Notes under the pieces: generated by a model | Seen by the model: only the letters and a program-made list of their open reading frames with translations | What the model was told of the DNA's origin: nothing | The model's database searches: none | Shown: piece by piece, positions 25,215 through 34,336 of the stretch | Numbering within the stretch: position 1 is the first letter of the stretch | Layout: each line of letters opens with the position of its first letter | Position numbers and translations under genes: made by a program | Source of the DNA: Pseudothermotoga elfii DSM 9442 = NBRC 107921 | GTDB taxonomy: Bacteria > Thermotogota > Thermotogae > Thermotogales > DSM-5069 | Direction: 5' to 3' | DNA: 64,000 nucleotides | NCBI RefSeq assembly: GCF_000504085.1 | Contig: NC_022792.1 | Span: 2,074,001-2,138,000, forward strand

Positions 25215-26338
25215 AAATCAGGGCAAAAAGGGCTATTACACCAAGCAGAATTCTTGAAGATAAGATTATAACGATTGAAAACGGGGTCATACAATCTGTT
25301 TCATCTTCCGGATTGAAAGCTGATTTCACATATCCGATAATTGCACCCGGTTATATCGATAGCCATACGCACGGCGCAATTGGTATAGATGCAATGAGTG
25401 CTACTGTTGAAGATTTTGAAAAACTTTCTATGTTTTATGCAAAACATGGTGTGACAACTTTTTTAGTAACAACTGTTTCAGATAAATTCGAAAAGCTGTC
25501 ATCTGTTGCCGAGACCGTGAGAAAATCAATGCGAACGAAACTCCCTGGATCAAAAATAGGTGGTCTTTATGTAGAGGGGCCATATTTGAATCCCTCGAAA
25601 AAAGGGGCACATAAAGAAGAATTGTTGAAAAATCCAGATCTTGAAGAGCTATCCAGATTCGTTGAGAAATTCAGAGAAATTACAAAAATCTTTGCCATAG
25701 CTCCAGAACTTAAAAACGCTGCAGTGGCGATTAAATTTCTTAGAAAAAATGGCATAATACCTACTATTGCCCACACAGATGCAACTTACGAACAAACTGT
25801 TCAAGCAATAGAAATTGGCGCAACAAGGGCTACTCATGTATTTAATGCAATGAAAAGTTTTTCTCACAGAGAACCTGGTGTTGTGGGCGCTGCTTTAACG
25901 GAGAAAAATGTTTACTGTGAAGTAATATGTGACCTTGTGCACCTTCATCCTGCCACTGTAAAGTTGATTATCAATGCTAAAGGCCCGAATAAGACGGTTC
26001 TGGTCACTGATTCAATGGCTGCAACAGGATTAGAAGACGGAGAATACTCCTTAGGAGAGCTTAAAGTAGTTGTAAAGGGAAAAATAGCGCGCTTGAAGGG
26101 AGAAAACAATCTTGCTGGAAGTACTCTAACACTCGATCAGGCAGTGAGAAATGTTGTTTTCAACCTTGGATATACTGAAAAGGAAGCTATAATTATGGCA
26201 ACGCTGACACCTGCGAGAGCGAGTAAACTCAATGCCGGAATTATTAAAGAGGGAAAAACAGCAGATTTAGTTGCCCTTGATGAAGAATTGAATGTTGTTG
26301 CAACTTTTGTCTCCGGAGAAAGAGTATATTCAGCCTAA
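25211..26338 (+). CDS. nagA: N-acetylglucosamine-6-phosphate deacetylase
   Basis: A 375-residue amidohydrolase of the NagA family: metal site HTHGAIGIDAMSAT, GLYVEGPYLNPSKKGAHK with the catalytic-side E, HTDATYEQ, THVFNAMKSFSHREPGVVGA and VTDSMAATGL with the catalytic Asp. It removes acetate from GlcNAc-6-phosphate in amino sugar and wall recycling. The ATG overlaps the SLBB gene stop, so the two are co-translated; nagB is not nearby. Binding of one or two metals cannot be decided from sequence. Confidence 0.94.
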   Translation: MKIRAKRAITPSRILEDKIITIENGVIQSVSSSGLKADFTYPIIAPGYIDSHTHGAIGIDAMSATVEDFEKLSMFYAKHGVTTFLVTTVSDKFEKLSSVAETVRKSMRTKLPGSKIGGLYVEGPYLNPSKKGAHKEELLKNPDLEELSRFVEKFREITKIFAIAPELKNAAVAIKFLRKNGIIPTIAHTDATYEQTVQAIEIGATRATHVFNAMKSFSHREPGVVGAALTEKNVYCEVICDLVHLHPATVKLIINAKGPNKTVLVTDSMAATGLEDGEYSLGELKVVVKGKIARLKGENNLAGSTLTLDQAVRNVVFNLGYTEKEAIIMATLTPARASKLNAGIIKEGKTADLVALDEELNVVATFVSGERVYSA

Positions 26339-26353
26339 CGGGAGGTGTCGGGC

Positions 26354-29300
26354 TTGAAGCTTGTCAGTATGGCACTTAGTGGTTTCAAATCCTTTGCCCG
26401 ACCTACAAAGTTATTTTTTGCTGATGGAATAACAGCGATAATAGGACCAAATGGTGGTGGAAAATCAAACATAGTTGATGCCATAAGATGGGTGTTTGGT
26501 GAGCAGTCTATGAAACAACTCAGAGCAGAGGAAAAGTACGATGTTATTTTCGCAGGTTCCAGCAAAATACCTGCTGCAACAAGTGCATATGTTGAATTGT
26601 CCTTTGAGAACGAAGATGAAAAACTTGTGGTTTCAAGACTGCTGACATCTGATGGAAAAAATCAATATATGCTTAATGGTGAAGTTGTTCGCCTGAAAGA
26701 TATCCATGAGAAATTTATGGGGACAGGCATAGGCAAGGAATTCTATTCCATAGCCGGGCAAGGACAGATAGAAAGGATAGTAAACGCTTCACCAGAAGAA
26801 CTCAGATTATTGCTCGAAGAAGCAGCTGGTACAGCCTTCTACAGGGAAAGAAAAAAAGAATCCCTTGCGCGACTTGAAATTGTCAATAACAATTTAGCGC
26901 GCGTTCAGGATATATTGTACGAACTGGACAGACAGAGAAAATCCCTTTATTTGAAAGCAAAAAGAGCAGAGCGCTATCGAGAATACAGCTCACGTTTGGA
27001 AAACGTAAAAAAGCTTTATTACGGGAATATTCTCAAAAAAGAGATAAAGAGATTAAACCACCTGAGTAACCAACAAGAAGAAACCACCGAAAAGATAAAG
27101 AATCTACAGAAAGAACTTGTAGGCGTGGAAACAAACTGGTCTGCTCTAAAACAGGAATTCGCCAACGTTGATAGAGAGATAGAAAACTTTACAAATTTGC
27201 TCGAGGATTATAAAAAGCGTCAGACGACTTTGATTGAGTTGAGAGAAATGTACACCAAGAGATTAAATGAAAGAGAAAACAAGTTCGTCGAGATGACTAC
27301 AAGACTTGATTCAATAAACGAGCAAATTGAATCTATTGAAAAAAGAAGCGAAGAATTAAATCTTATTTTCAAAGCTCTGATGGAAGAAATAAATACAAAA
27401 GAGAAGATGTTGCAGGACGTCGAAGAAAGACGTAACCAGCTGATCTCAAGGTATTCAGAAAAGGAAAAAGAACTACTCTCATTGAAGGAAAAAAGCGATT
27501 TAATACAAAAAAAGAAATTGTCTCTGGAAAATGAACTTTCAAGAATCGAAGATGCTTTAGAAGATATTTCAAAAAGAATTTCGATGGTTGATACACAACT
27601 CAATTTGAAATCACAAAGGCTCTATGGACTTCAACAGGAACTTGGAGCGCTCCTGGAGAAAATGAAAAACGCCGGCGACAAGGAATCCCAGCTTGCACAG
27701 GAACTTCAGTTGATCAGAGAGAGATTGAAGGAGCTCTCAAGCGAAAAGAGGGCCACTGCTGACCAGCTCGACAATGTAAGACGCATGCTGAGATCTCTGG
27801 ATGAAGAGGAATCAAGGATCAAATACCGAATTCAAACCTACGAAGGATACACAAGGTCTGTAAGGGCAATATTCGCCAAAAAAGCCGAGGCACCATTTGA
27901 TGGTATTTACGATGTGGTTGGAAATCTGATAAATTTTCCACCAGATTATACAAAAGCCATAGAGGTGCTTCTTGGAGGGGCTGTCCAGCATGTAGTGGTG
28001 GATAACGCAGAGACGGCAAAAAAAGTGATAGAATGGCTCAGTTCCGAGAAAATAGGCCGGGCAACTTTTTTACCTCTTGATCTAATAGAGTCCCATTTCA
28101 GTGGAATGAGAGACATAGAACGTCATCCAGGATTTGTTGGATATGCTGCGCAGGTGGTTAGAGTTAATGAAAAATTCAGTGCTTTGCCTGGATACCTTTT
28201 TGGGAACGATATAATAGTAAAAAACCTTGAAGACGCGGTGGATATCAAAAAACGTTATAGAGTTAGATGTCGTATAGCAACGCTGAAAGGAGAAATAATA
28301 GGTCAACATGGATCTATAACAGGCGGAGAGGTAGAATTAGAAAGATCAGACTCACTCGTTAAGAGAAAGATCAGACTTTCAGAAATAGCAAACCAGAGAC
28401 GTGAGCTTTCTTCGCTGGAAAAATTGCACGAGCAAAAAATTAATCAGATAGAAGAAGAAACCAGATCACTTTTGAATCAGGAAAGAGTAGTGGAGAGAGA
28501 ACTGACAAATGCCATTGCTGAAGGCAGCTCAACAAGAAGAATGGTTGAAGAATTGAATAAAACTGTCGAAGAACTGAACAAAGAGATAGAGTCAATGGAC
28601 CAGCTTCGCAGGAATTATGCCATAAAATCCGAAGGAATGAGAAGCCGAAGAGAACAGATTATTTCTGAATTAAGCGATTTATCTAACCAGATTGGAATAT
28701 ACGAAGAAGAGTTAAAAAAATTCGATGAACAACTATCTCACGAAAGAAATATCCTTGAGGAGATTTCGACGCAATTCTCAGAATTGAAGGCAGAACTTAC
28801 GAATTTGCTGGAAAGAAGAGTTCATTATGAATCAGAGCTGAGAAAGCTGAAAGATGAAAAGCAAAAGTTAAGTGAAGAATCTACCCAGCTGAATTCACAA
28901 ATAAAGGAAATTGAGGGGGAAATAGACCGATTAAAGCAGATATTGCTTGATAATCAGAGAGAAATAGAGACAATCAAGAAAGAAACAGAAAACCTTTTTG
29001 AAACTATGAAAATGCAGAGGAGCGACAAAGATCAGAAATTTAATAAACTTAACGAACTGGAGAAAAAAATGCAGCAGATGAAAGAAGACAGAGAAAAATT
29101 AAGAGATTATTTGCATCATTTAGAATTATCGATTCAGGAGAGTCAGGCAAAAATAGATCAGCTGATAAATGAAGTGGATAGAGAAACCGCTATGAATACC
29201 GAGGAACTGTCAGGAGATGTGCTCGAATCACTGAAAAATGAGCTTGAAGATCTTCAAAACAAAATAAAATATCTCGGGCCGGTTGACGTAACAGCAATAG

Positions 29301-29881
29301 ATGAATTTAATCAGGTGGAGCAGAAGTTCAACGATTTAACTATGCAAAAAAAAGATCTCCAGGATGCGCAGGAGAAGATAATTAATCTTGTAAAGCGTAC
29401 AGACGAGGAAGCACGTAACAAATTGCTCGATATCTATGAACAAGTCAACACGAAGTTTAATTATTTTATATCCCTTCTTTTCAGCGGGGGAGAGGGAGAG
29501 ATAAAACTTGAACCAGGTAAAGATATACTCGAAGCAGGTGTGGAAATATCTGTGCGCAAACCTGGAAAAAGGATACAGAAGTTACAACTACTCTCAGGCG
29601 GTGAGAAAGCCCTCGTTGGAATAGCCTTGCTGTTTTCCTTGCTTGAAGTCAAACCAAGTCCATTCTATGTTCTGGATGAGATAGATGCTCCACTTGATGA
29701 ATTCAATGCCGAAAGATTCAAAAGACTTCTTGAGGATGGATCGAAGAAAGCGCAGTTCTTAATAATCACGCATAATAAAGTAGTTATGGAATGTGCCGAT
29801 CTGTTACAGGGAATAACAATGATAGATGGCGTCTCAAATGTTCTGCCCGTTGAAGTTGAAAACATGGCTGTCAGGGAGTGA
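26354..29881 (+). CDS. smc: Chromosome segregation protein SMC
   Basis: An 1175-residue SMC protein. It has an N-terminal Walker A (GPNGGGKSNIVDAI), long coiled coils (about residues 165-485 and 665-990), a hinge domain between them (FDGIYDVVGNLINFPPDYTKAIEVLLGGAVQHVV), and a C-terminal ABC signature LLSGGEKALVGIALLFSLL with Walker B FYVLDEIDAPLD. It organises and condenses the chromosome with ScpA and ScpB, which are not in this window. TTG at 26354 is chosen because the in-frame GTG at 26345 is part of the GGGAGGTG ribosome site itself. The Walker A reads GGGKS where GSGKS is commoner. Confidence 0.95.
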   Translation: MKLVSMALSGFKSFARPTKLFFADGITAIIGPNGGGKSNIVDAIRWVFGEQSMKQLRAEEKYDVIFAGSSKIPAATSAYVELSFENEDEKLVVSRLLTSDGKNQYMLNGEVVRLKDIHEKFMGTGIGKEFYSIAGQGQIERIVNASPEELRLLLEEAAGTAFYRERKKESLARLEIVNNNLARVQDILYELDRQRKSLYLKAKRAERYREYSSRLENVKKLYYGNILKKEIKRLNHLSNQQEETTEKIKNLQKELVGVETNWSALKQEFANVDREIENFTNLLEDYKKRQTTLIELREMYTKRLNERENKFVEMTTRLDSINEQIESIEKRSEELNLIFKALMEEINTKEKMLQDVEERRNQLISRYSEKEKELLSLKEKSDLIQKKKLSLENELSRIEDALEDISKRISMVDTQLNLKSQRLYGLQQELGALLEKMKNAGDKESQLAQELQLIRERLKELSSEKRATADQLDNVRRMLRSLDEEESRIKYRIQTYEGYTRSVRAIFAKKAEAPFDGIYDVVGNLINFPPDYTKAIEVLLGGAVQHVVVDNAETAKKVIEWLSSEKIGRATFLPLDLIESHFSGMRDIERHPGFVGYAAQVVRVNEKFSALPGYLFGNDIIVKNLEDAVDIKKRYRVRCRIATLKGEIIGQHGSITGGEVELERSDSLVKRKIRLSEIANQRRELSSLEKLHEQKINQIEEETRSLLNQERVVERELTNAIAEGSSTRRMVEELNKTVEELNKEIESMDQLRRNYAIKSEGMRSRREQIISELSDLSNQIGIYEEELKKFDEQLSHERNILEEISTQFSELKAELTNLLERRVHYESELRKLKDEKQKLSEESTQLNSQIKEIEGEIDRLKQILLDNQREIETIKKETENLFETMKMQRSDKDQKFNKLNELEKKMQQMKEDREKLRDYLHHLELSIQESQAKIDQLINEVDRETAMNTEELSGDVLESLKNELEDLQNKIKYLGPVDVTAIDEFNQVEQKFNDLTMQKKDLQDAQEKIINLVKRTDEEARNKLLDIYEQVNTKFNYFISLLFSGGEGEIKLEPGKDILEAGVEISVRKPGKRIQKLQLLSGGEKALVGIALLFSLLEVKPSPFYVLDEIDAPLDEFNAERFKRLLEDGSKKAQFLIITHNKVVMECADLLQGITMIDGVSNVLPVEVENMAVRE

Positions 29882-30417
29882 AGAAGTTGTCGGAAAAGTT
29901 GTTGAGCAGACAGGAAATTTTTAGAGGGAAGATACTCACTCTTTGTGTTGATGAAGTTCTGCTGGAAAACAATAAAAAATCAGTGCGAGAAGTGGTTTAT
30001 CACCCTGGTGCTGTTGCAATATTACCAATTTTGAATGATGGATGCATAATTCTCGTCAAACAGTTCAGATACCCTATAGGTAGAGAACTCTTAGAAGTTC
30101 CTGCTGGAAAACTGGATCGTAACGAAGACCCATTAAGCTGTGCTAAACGAGAATTAGAAGAAGAAACTGGTTATAAATCTGAATCGCTTGAGTATTTCGG
30201 AAGCATATATACAACCCCGGGATTTTCGAACGAGCAAATACATCTGTATGTTGCAACAAATTTGACAAAAGGACATCAAAATCCGGATGAAGACGAGTTG
30301 CTATACATTTCTGTGGTTCATCAAGAAAAAGCTATCTCGATGTGCTTTAACGGCGAAATCGTTGACGCAAAAACAATCGCCCTCATTATGTTAGCGCACA
30401 AAAAAGGAGTGATTTAA
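29878..30417 (+). CDS. Nudix hydrolase (ADP-ribose pyrophosphatase type)
   Basis: A 179-residue Nudix protein with the full box GKLDRNEDPLSCAKRELEEETGY (G-x5-E-x7-REUxEExGU) near residue 78. The preceding VVYHPGAVAILPILNDG and VKQFRYPIGRELLEVPAGK are typical of the ADP-ribose pyrophosphatase (NudF) group. It likely hydrolyses ADP-ribose or a similar nucleoside diphosphate sugar. GTG start overlaps the smc stop (GTGA). It is followed after one base by the gene at 30419. The exact substrate is not certain. Confidence 0.88.
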   Translation: MKKLSEKLLSRQEIFRGKILTLCVDEVLLENNKKSVREVVYHPGAVAILPILNDGCIILVKQFRYPIGRELLEVPAGKLDRNEDPLSCAKRELEEETGYKSESLEYFGSIYTTPGFSNEQIHLYVATNLTKGHQNPDEDELLYISVVHQEKAISMCFNGEIVDAKTIALIMLAHKKGVI

Positions 30418-30418
30418 T

Positions 30419-30997
30419 ATGGTAAAAGTCACCGTGGACGGAAAAGAGTCTGTTTTCAATGTTTCAGATTTTGAAAATTTTGGAAAACTTTACGATGAAT
30501 TATCACCGAAGGGCAAGGTTCTCAAACATCTGATTATCAACAATGTTGAGATTCCTGCTCAGAAAGTCTCAGAATTGAGAAATTCAACTTTAGAAGAAGA
30601 TACAAATATAATTATGGAATTTGTTACTCCCTCAGAATACCTTGTGGAAATTCTTCCTGGAGTCATAGACTATGTGAAAACAGCTGTAAAACTCTTACCG
30701 AACGTCGCCGAATCTTTAAGATATGGTCAAACGAAATCTTTTAAAGACATAGAAAGTCTTTCAGATAGCATATCTGCCCTTGACAGCCTCAGACAGAGTA
30801 TTCGCAAAATAACTGTAGTACCAGAGCCAGACACAACAGATGTGTTATCAAGATTAAGAAATTTTTTGAAATGTCTTGAAAAGCAAGACAAAGAAGATAT
30901 TGCCAACGCTGTTGAAAATGATTTGCCAATCGTGTTAAAGTTTTACCAAGAATTTTTTCAAAAAACCCTTGAGAAACTTCGGGAGGAAGGAACATGA
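30419..30997 (+). CDS. Hypothetical protein upstream of fliS
   Basis: A 192-residue soluble protein I do not recognise. The first 65 residues look like a small beta-grasp-type domain (VKVTVDGKESVFNVSDF ... LIINNVEIP), the rest is mostly helical (DYVKTAVKLLPNVAESLRYG; LSDSISALDSLRQSIRKI; LRNFLKCLEKQDKEDIANAVENDL). The ATG is at 30419. The stop overlaps the fliS start by 4 bases, so it is co-translated with the flagellin chaperone. This may indicate a flagellar export or assembly partner, but no residue proves it. Confidence 0.65.
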   Translation: MVKVTVDGKESVFNVSDFENFGKLYDELSPKGKVLKHLIINNVEIPAQKVSELRNSTLEEDTNIIMEFVTPSEYLVEILPGVIDYVKTAVKLLPNVAESLRYGQTKSFKDIESLSDSISALDSLRQSIRKITVVPEPDTTDVLSRLRNFLKCLEKQDKEDIANAVENDLPIVLKFYQEFFQKTLEKLREEGT

Positions 30998-31398
30998 AAG
31001 ATTCTTATATAGAAAATTCTGTAAAAACAGCCAGCCCGGCAAAGCTCGTTGAAATGCTTTACGAAAAAGGAATAGAGGTTCTCAAAGATGCAAAGGGATT
31101 TTTCAAAGAAAATAATTTTATCGCAGCAAATGAAAAAATTAAGAGAGCTCAAGATATAATAACTGAACTGAACATATCTCTGGATATGGAAAAAGGTGGC
31201 GAGATCGCAAAATCGCTCAGATCCCTGTACAATTATATGTATAGAACATTGATAGAATCAAATTTAAAAAAAGATATTCAGAAACTCGACGAAGTGATTT
31301 ACTATTTTGAGCAGCTTCTGGACGTATGGAAGACTGCGATGAAATCTACAACAGTCAAACCAAATGAAAACGATCATCACCTGAATATCTCCATATAG
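30994..31398 (+). CDS. fliS: Flagellar export chaperone FliS
   Basis: A 134-residue four-helix protein of the FliS family: N-terminal SYIENSVKTASPAKLVEMLYEKGIEVLKDA, then IKRAQDIITELNISLDMEKGGEIAKSLRSLYNYMYRTLIES. FliS binds the disordered C terminus of flagellin in the cytoplasm and prevents premature polymerisation. No other flagellar gene is present, but the organism is evidently flagellated or has a flagellar gene set. The start is coupled to the hypothetical gene before it, and the stop is followed by an 18-base gap to an acetyltransferase. Confidence 0.9.
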   Translation: MKDSYIENSVKTASPAKLVEMLYEKGIEVLKDAKGFFKENNFIAANEKIKRAQDIITELNISLDMEKGGEIAKSLRSLYNYMYRTLIESNLKKDIQKLDEVIYYFEQLLDVWKTAMKSTTVKPNENDHHLNISI

Positions 31399-31416
31399 GT
31401 TAGAGGTGGTGGAATA

Positions 31417-32262
31417 ATGGAATCTGTCAAGTTGTTGACAGAGTTTTCGATTGTCAAATTTCTCAGCCTCGTTAACGAGGTTTTTAGCGATTACCCTGTG
31501 CCGGTTAACTGGGATACATTCAGTTTTAACCTCGATGCACGTGAAAATTCTATCTCCATGGAGAATTCATTTATATTTTTAAAAGATGACGAACCAGCTG
31601 GCTTTATAGTATGTTGTGTCAGAAAGGATAAGGGAAGAATAGATTCCATGGGTGTGATAAAAAGCGAAAGAGGAAGCGGACTCGCTTACAGAATGCTTGA
31701 ACATGCACTCGAAGCTTTGCGCTGGAAAAAAGTCAGAACCGTAACGCTCGAAGTACTTGAAAGTGAGCTGAGAGCTGTCAGATTTTATGAGAAAAACGGA
31801 TTCAGAATTTCGCGAAAACTCTTCACAATGATAAAAGAAATTCAGCACCCCACGACAAATGTAAACTTTCTAAAAGTAGATCCAAGATGGATCCATCAAG
31901 CTTCTGTAGAAGCCATGATATCTCTTCAACGCAATCCAAACTGGCAACGTGAACCTGCAACACTTCTGCTTGCTGGCAACAGGTACAAAACAGCAAGAAC
32001 GACATTAATGAGAACCGTTGGTTATGTAGTATGGGGTTCAACAGAAAAAAGCGTATTTATAGTGGATTGTGCCCCATTGAAGCAACCAGAGATTTATGAT
32101 CGTCTGCTCAATGAAGCAGTCAATTTCGTCTGTGCAACTGAAGGGAAAAACATATGCACAATTGCAAATGTACCAGAAAACGACCCGATGTTTTCAGCAG
32201 CAACAAACAACGAATTCAAAAAAGTTTTAACTCAACTTGAGATGACATTACATCTCTATTGA
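31417..32262 (+). CDS. GNAT family acetyltransferase
   Basis: A 281-residue protein. Residues about 45-145 form a GNAT domain: FIVCCVRKDKGRIDSMGVIKSERGSGLAYRMLEHAL shows the acetyl-CoA-binding (R/Q)-x-x-G-x-G/A pattern (ERGSGLA), followed by LEVLESELRAVRFYEKNGFR. The C-terminal 130 residues are an additional domain of unknown role, containing GNRYKTARTTLMRTVGYVVWGS. The ATG follows GAGGTGGTGGAATA. The substrate is not apparent; the neighbours (fliS, a 2-hydroxyacid dehydrogenase) do not point to one. Confidence 0.82.
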   Translation: MESVKLLTEFSIVKFLSLVNEVFSDYPVPVNWDTFSFNLDARENSISMENSFIFLKDDEPAGFIVCCVRKDKGRIDSMGVIKSERGSGLAYRMLEHALEALRWKKVRTVTLEVLESELRAVRFYEKNGFRISRKLFTMIKEIQHPTTNVNFLKVDPRWIHQASVEAMISLQRNPNWQREPATLLLAGNRYKTARTTLMRTVGYVVWGSTEKSVFIVDCAPLKQPEIYDRLLNEAVNFVCATEGKNICTIANVPENDPMFSAATNNEFKKVLTQLEMTLHLY

Positions 32263-32274
32263 GAGGTGAACTAA

Positions 32275-33249
32275 GTGTTAGTGTTGTTTTTAAACAAAAC
32301 AAACAAACACTGGGTAGAGAGAATAGAAGAATTTAGACTTAAATTTCCAGAAATTGCTTTCGAAGGCTATTTTTCTTCACCTGACGCACGCTCTTTGATA
32401 AAAGAAGCAAATATAGTGATTGCAGCAAGGCTAACTGAAGAAGAAATCCTTTCAGCAAAAAACTTGCAGGTGATAATTGTACCCATGGCAGGTGTCAATG
32501 CACTCAATTGGGAGGCAATAAATAAAAGGGGAATAATGGTAAGCAACTGTCATGAAAATGCACCTGCAGTTGCAGAAAGAGCCATGGCTCTGGCTCTTTC
32601 ACTGCTTGGAAGGATAGTTGAATTCGACCAGGATTTAAGATATGGCGTGTGGCATGGCTATTCCGTCGGTTCACCGGAGCAGGATTACTGGACTTCTCTT
32701 AGAAACAAAACTGTATGCATAGTTGGTATGGGACATATCGGAAAAGAAATTTCAAAGCTCCTGCATCCTTTTAATTGCAAAATAATATCGGTTAGAAAAT
32801 CCGCACCTTTTGAGCATTCCTGCGTGACATCCAATATTGATTGGGCTATTGAACAGAGCGATTTGATTTTTATAACAGTTCCGTTGACCAGGGAAACCAG
32901 AAATCTTCTCAATCGCGAAAGGCTGTACAAAATGAAGGGAAAATACCTTGTAAATATATCAAGAGGCGAAGTGATTGACGAAAAAGCACTTTTTGAAGTT
33001 CTCAAAGAAAATATTCTTGCCGGCGCAGCTATTGATACATGGTATCAATATCCAAAATCACCAGACGAAATTGTGCTGCCAAGCAGATATCCACTGAATA
33101 CACTTAAAAATGTCATATTTTCACCGCACGTCGGTGGATATACTATCGACGGAGTAACTGGCTTGATGAATGAAACACTTTTCATACTGGAGGAATATCT
33201 GAAAAGAGGAAAACTAATAAATCAGGTTGATCCAGGAAAGGAGTATTGA
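32275..33249 (+). CDS. D-isomer-specific 2-hydroxyacid dehydrogenase
   Basis: A 324-residue NAD-dependent dehydrogenase of the SerA/PdxB/GyaR group. Seen are the Rossmann motif VCIVGMGHIGKEI, the catalytic arginine in NISRGEVIDEKAL, and the catalytic histidine in FSPHVGGYT. The N-terminal part contains the family substrate domain (VIVPMAGVNALNWEAIN). Such enzymes act on D-2-hydroxyacids, glyoxylate or phosphoglycerate; the substrate here cannot be decided. The GTG start at 32275 follows GAGGTGAACTAA. It sits between an acetyltransferase and a queuosine-precursor transporter. Confidence 0.88.
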   Translation: MLVLFLNKTNKHWVERIEEFRLKFPEIAFEGYFSSPDARSLIKEANIVIAARLTEEEILSAKNLQVIIVPMAGVNALNWEAINKRGIMVSNCHENAPAVAERAMALALSLLGRIVEFDQDLRYGVWHGYSVGSPEQDYWTSLRNKTVCIVGMGHIGKEISKLLHPFNCKIISVRKSAPFEHSCVTSNIDWAIEQSDLIFITVPLTRETRNLLNRERLYKMKGKYLVNISRGEVIDEKALFEVLKENILAGAAIDTWYQYPKSPDEIVLPSRYPLNTLKNVIFSPHVGGYTIDGVTGLMNETLFILEEYLKRGKLINQVDPGKEY

Positions 33250-33252
33250 AAA

Positions 33253-33951
33253 ATGCTCAGCAATGAAATAATATGGTTTGCAGAAATAGCAATCGTCCTT
33301 GGAAGCTCAATATTAGCTTTCAGGATATTCGGTAAATATGGATTGTACACAGTTGTGGTCACAACAACTATTGTATGCAATCTCCAGGTAGTGAAACTTG
33401 TCGAACTTTTCGGCTTAACCGCCACACTTGGTAACGTTGTGTACGGTGCAAGCTTTTTTGCAACAGATCTTTTAAGCGAATTATATGGAAAAAAGGAAGC
33501 GCAGAAGGCTGTTTGGCTTGGGTTTACCTCTCTTCTCTTGACCACCATCTGGATGCAGATTAGCCTTTGGTACAGAGCATCTGCAGCTGATTTAGCAGAT
33601 CCACATCTCAAATCAATATTCACTCTAATGCCGAGAATAGCTATTGGGAGCTTATCTGCATATCTTGTCTCCCAGCATCACGATGTGTGGGCTTACCACA
33701 TGTGGAAAAAATTGACAAAAAACAGGCATCTCTGGCTCAGAAACAACCTCTCAACTATGGTGTCCCAGGCTATCGATACACTAGTTTTTTGCATCATAGC
33801 ATTTCTTGGCATATATAACGCAAAAACTTTCACAAGCATTGTTTTTACAACATATGTACTGAAATGGCTTGTGGCTGTTTGTGACACTCCATTTATTTAT
33901 TTGGCTGTGAGAATAAGCAAGGTGAAAAGCAGTGAGCAAGAACTTTGCTGA
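33253..33951 (+). CDS. Queuosine precursor transporter, YhhQ/VUT family
   Basis: A 232-residue membrane protein with about six hydrophobic segments. The stretch GNVVYGASFFATDLLSELYGKKEAQKAVWLGF is the characteristic VUT (YhhQ) family signature, and later YLVSQHHDVWAYHMWKKLT and WLRNNLSTMVSQAIDTLVF also match. YhhQ-type transporters import queuine precursors (preQ0 or preQ1) for tRNA modification. The ATG follows AGGAGTATTGAAAA. It is co-directional with the MreD-like gene, whose start overlaps its last codons. Confidence 0.88.
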   Translation: MLSNEIIWFAEIAIVLGSSILAFRIFGKYGLYTVVVTTTIVCNLQVVKLVELFGLTATLGNVVYGASFFATDLLSELYGKKEAQKAVWLGFTSLLLTTIWMQISLWYRASAADLADPHLKSIFTLMPRIAIGSLSAYLVSQHHDVWAYHMWKKLTKNRHLWLRNNLSTMVSQAIDTLVFCIIAFLGIYNAKTFTSIVFTTYVLKWLVAVCDTPFIYLAVRISKVKSSEQELC

Positions 33952-34336
33952 AAAATACCTGATCTATATTGTCTCAATCCTTGTTTTGGCCTTCGATGGT
34001 GCATATTTTGACGTATTTCCTCTGATAATCCCTTACATGGCTTTGGAATATCTCAAATTTAGCAAAATTGCTGATTCTTTAAGAGTCCTGGTGATTTTAA
34101 CAATTCACTCTTCTTTGTGCTTTCAGAGAATAAATTTCATCTATGTATTAATTTTCGCAACTTACATATCTTTTATAATTATAAGAGAATATTTTCTCAA
34201 GCCGTTTCTACCATTTCTCATATACATCTTTTCTATTGGTTTGCTAACAATAGTAGCTGATTCCTGCTGGATAACGAGCCTGATTTTAACAACTTCGTCA
34301 CTGTTCTTATGGAGGAACAAACTTGAAAAGGCTTAA
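33932..34336 (+). CDS. Small membrane protein, possible MreD
   Basis: A 134-residue, strongly hydrophobic protein with four or five predicted membrane helices and few charged residues except near the termini. It begins inside the transporter gene and overlaps the PBP2 gene by 14 bases. MreD, a small cell-shape membrane protein, often precedes the PBP2 gene in this order, so that identity is likely by context. I cannot recognise a diagnostic motif. The GTG start follows AAGGTGAAAAGCA. Confidence 0.55.
   Translation: MSKNFAEKYLIYIVSILVLAFDGAYFDVFPLIIPYMALEYLKFSKIADSLRVLVILTIHSSLCFQRINFIYVLIFATYISFIIIREYFLKPFLPFLIYIFSIGLLTIVADSCWITSLILTTSSLFLWRNKLEKA

Noticed and set aside
27220-27603. A 127-codon minus-strand frame within smc
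   Set aside because: It is antisense to a coiled-coil segment, rich in Ser, Phe and Leu from complementing Glu/Lys codons, and has no start signal.
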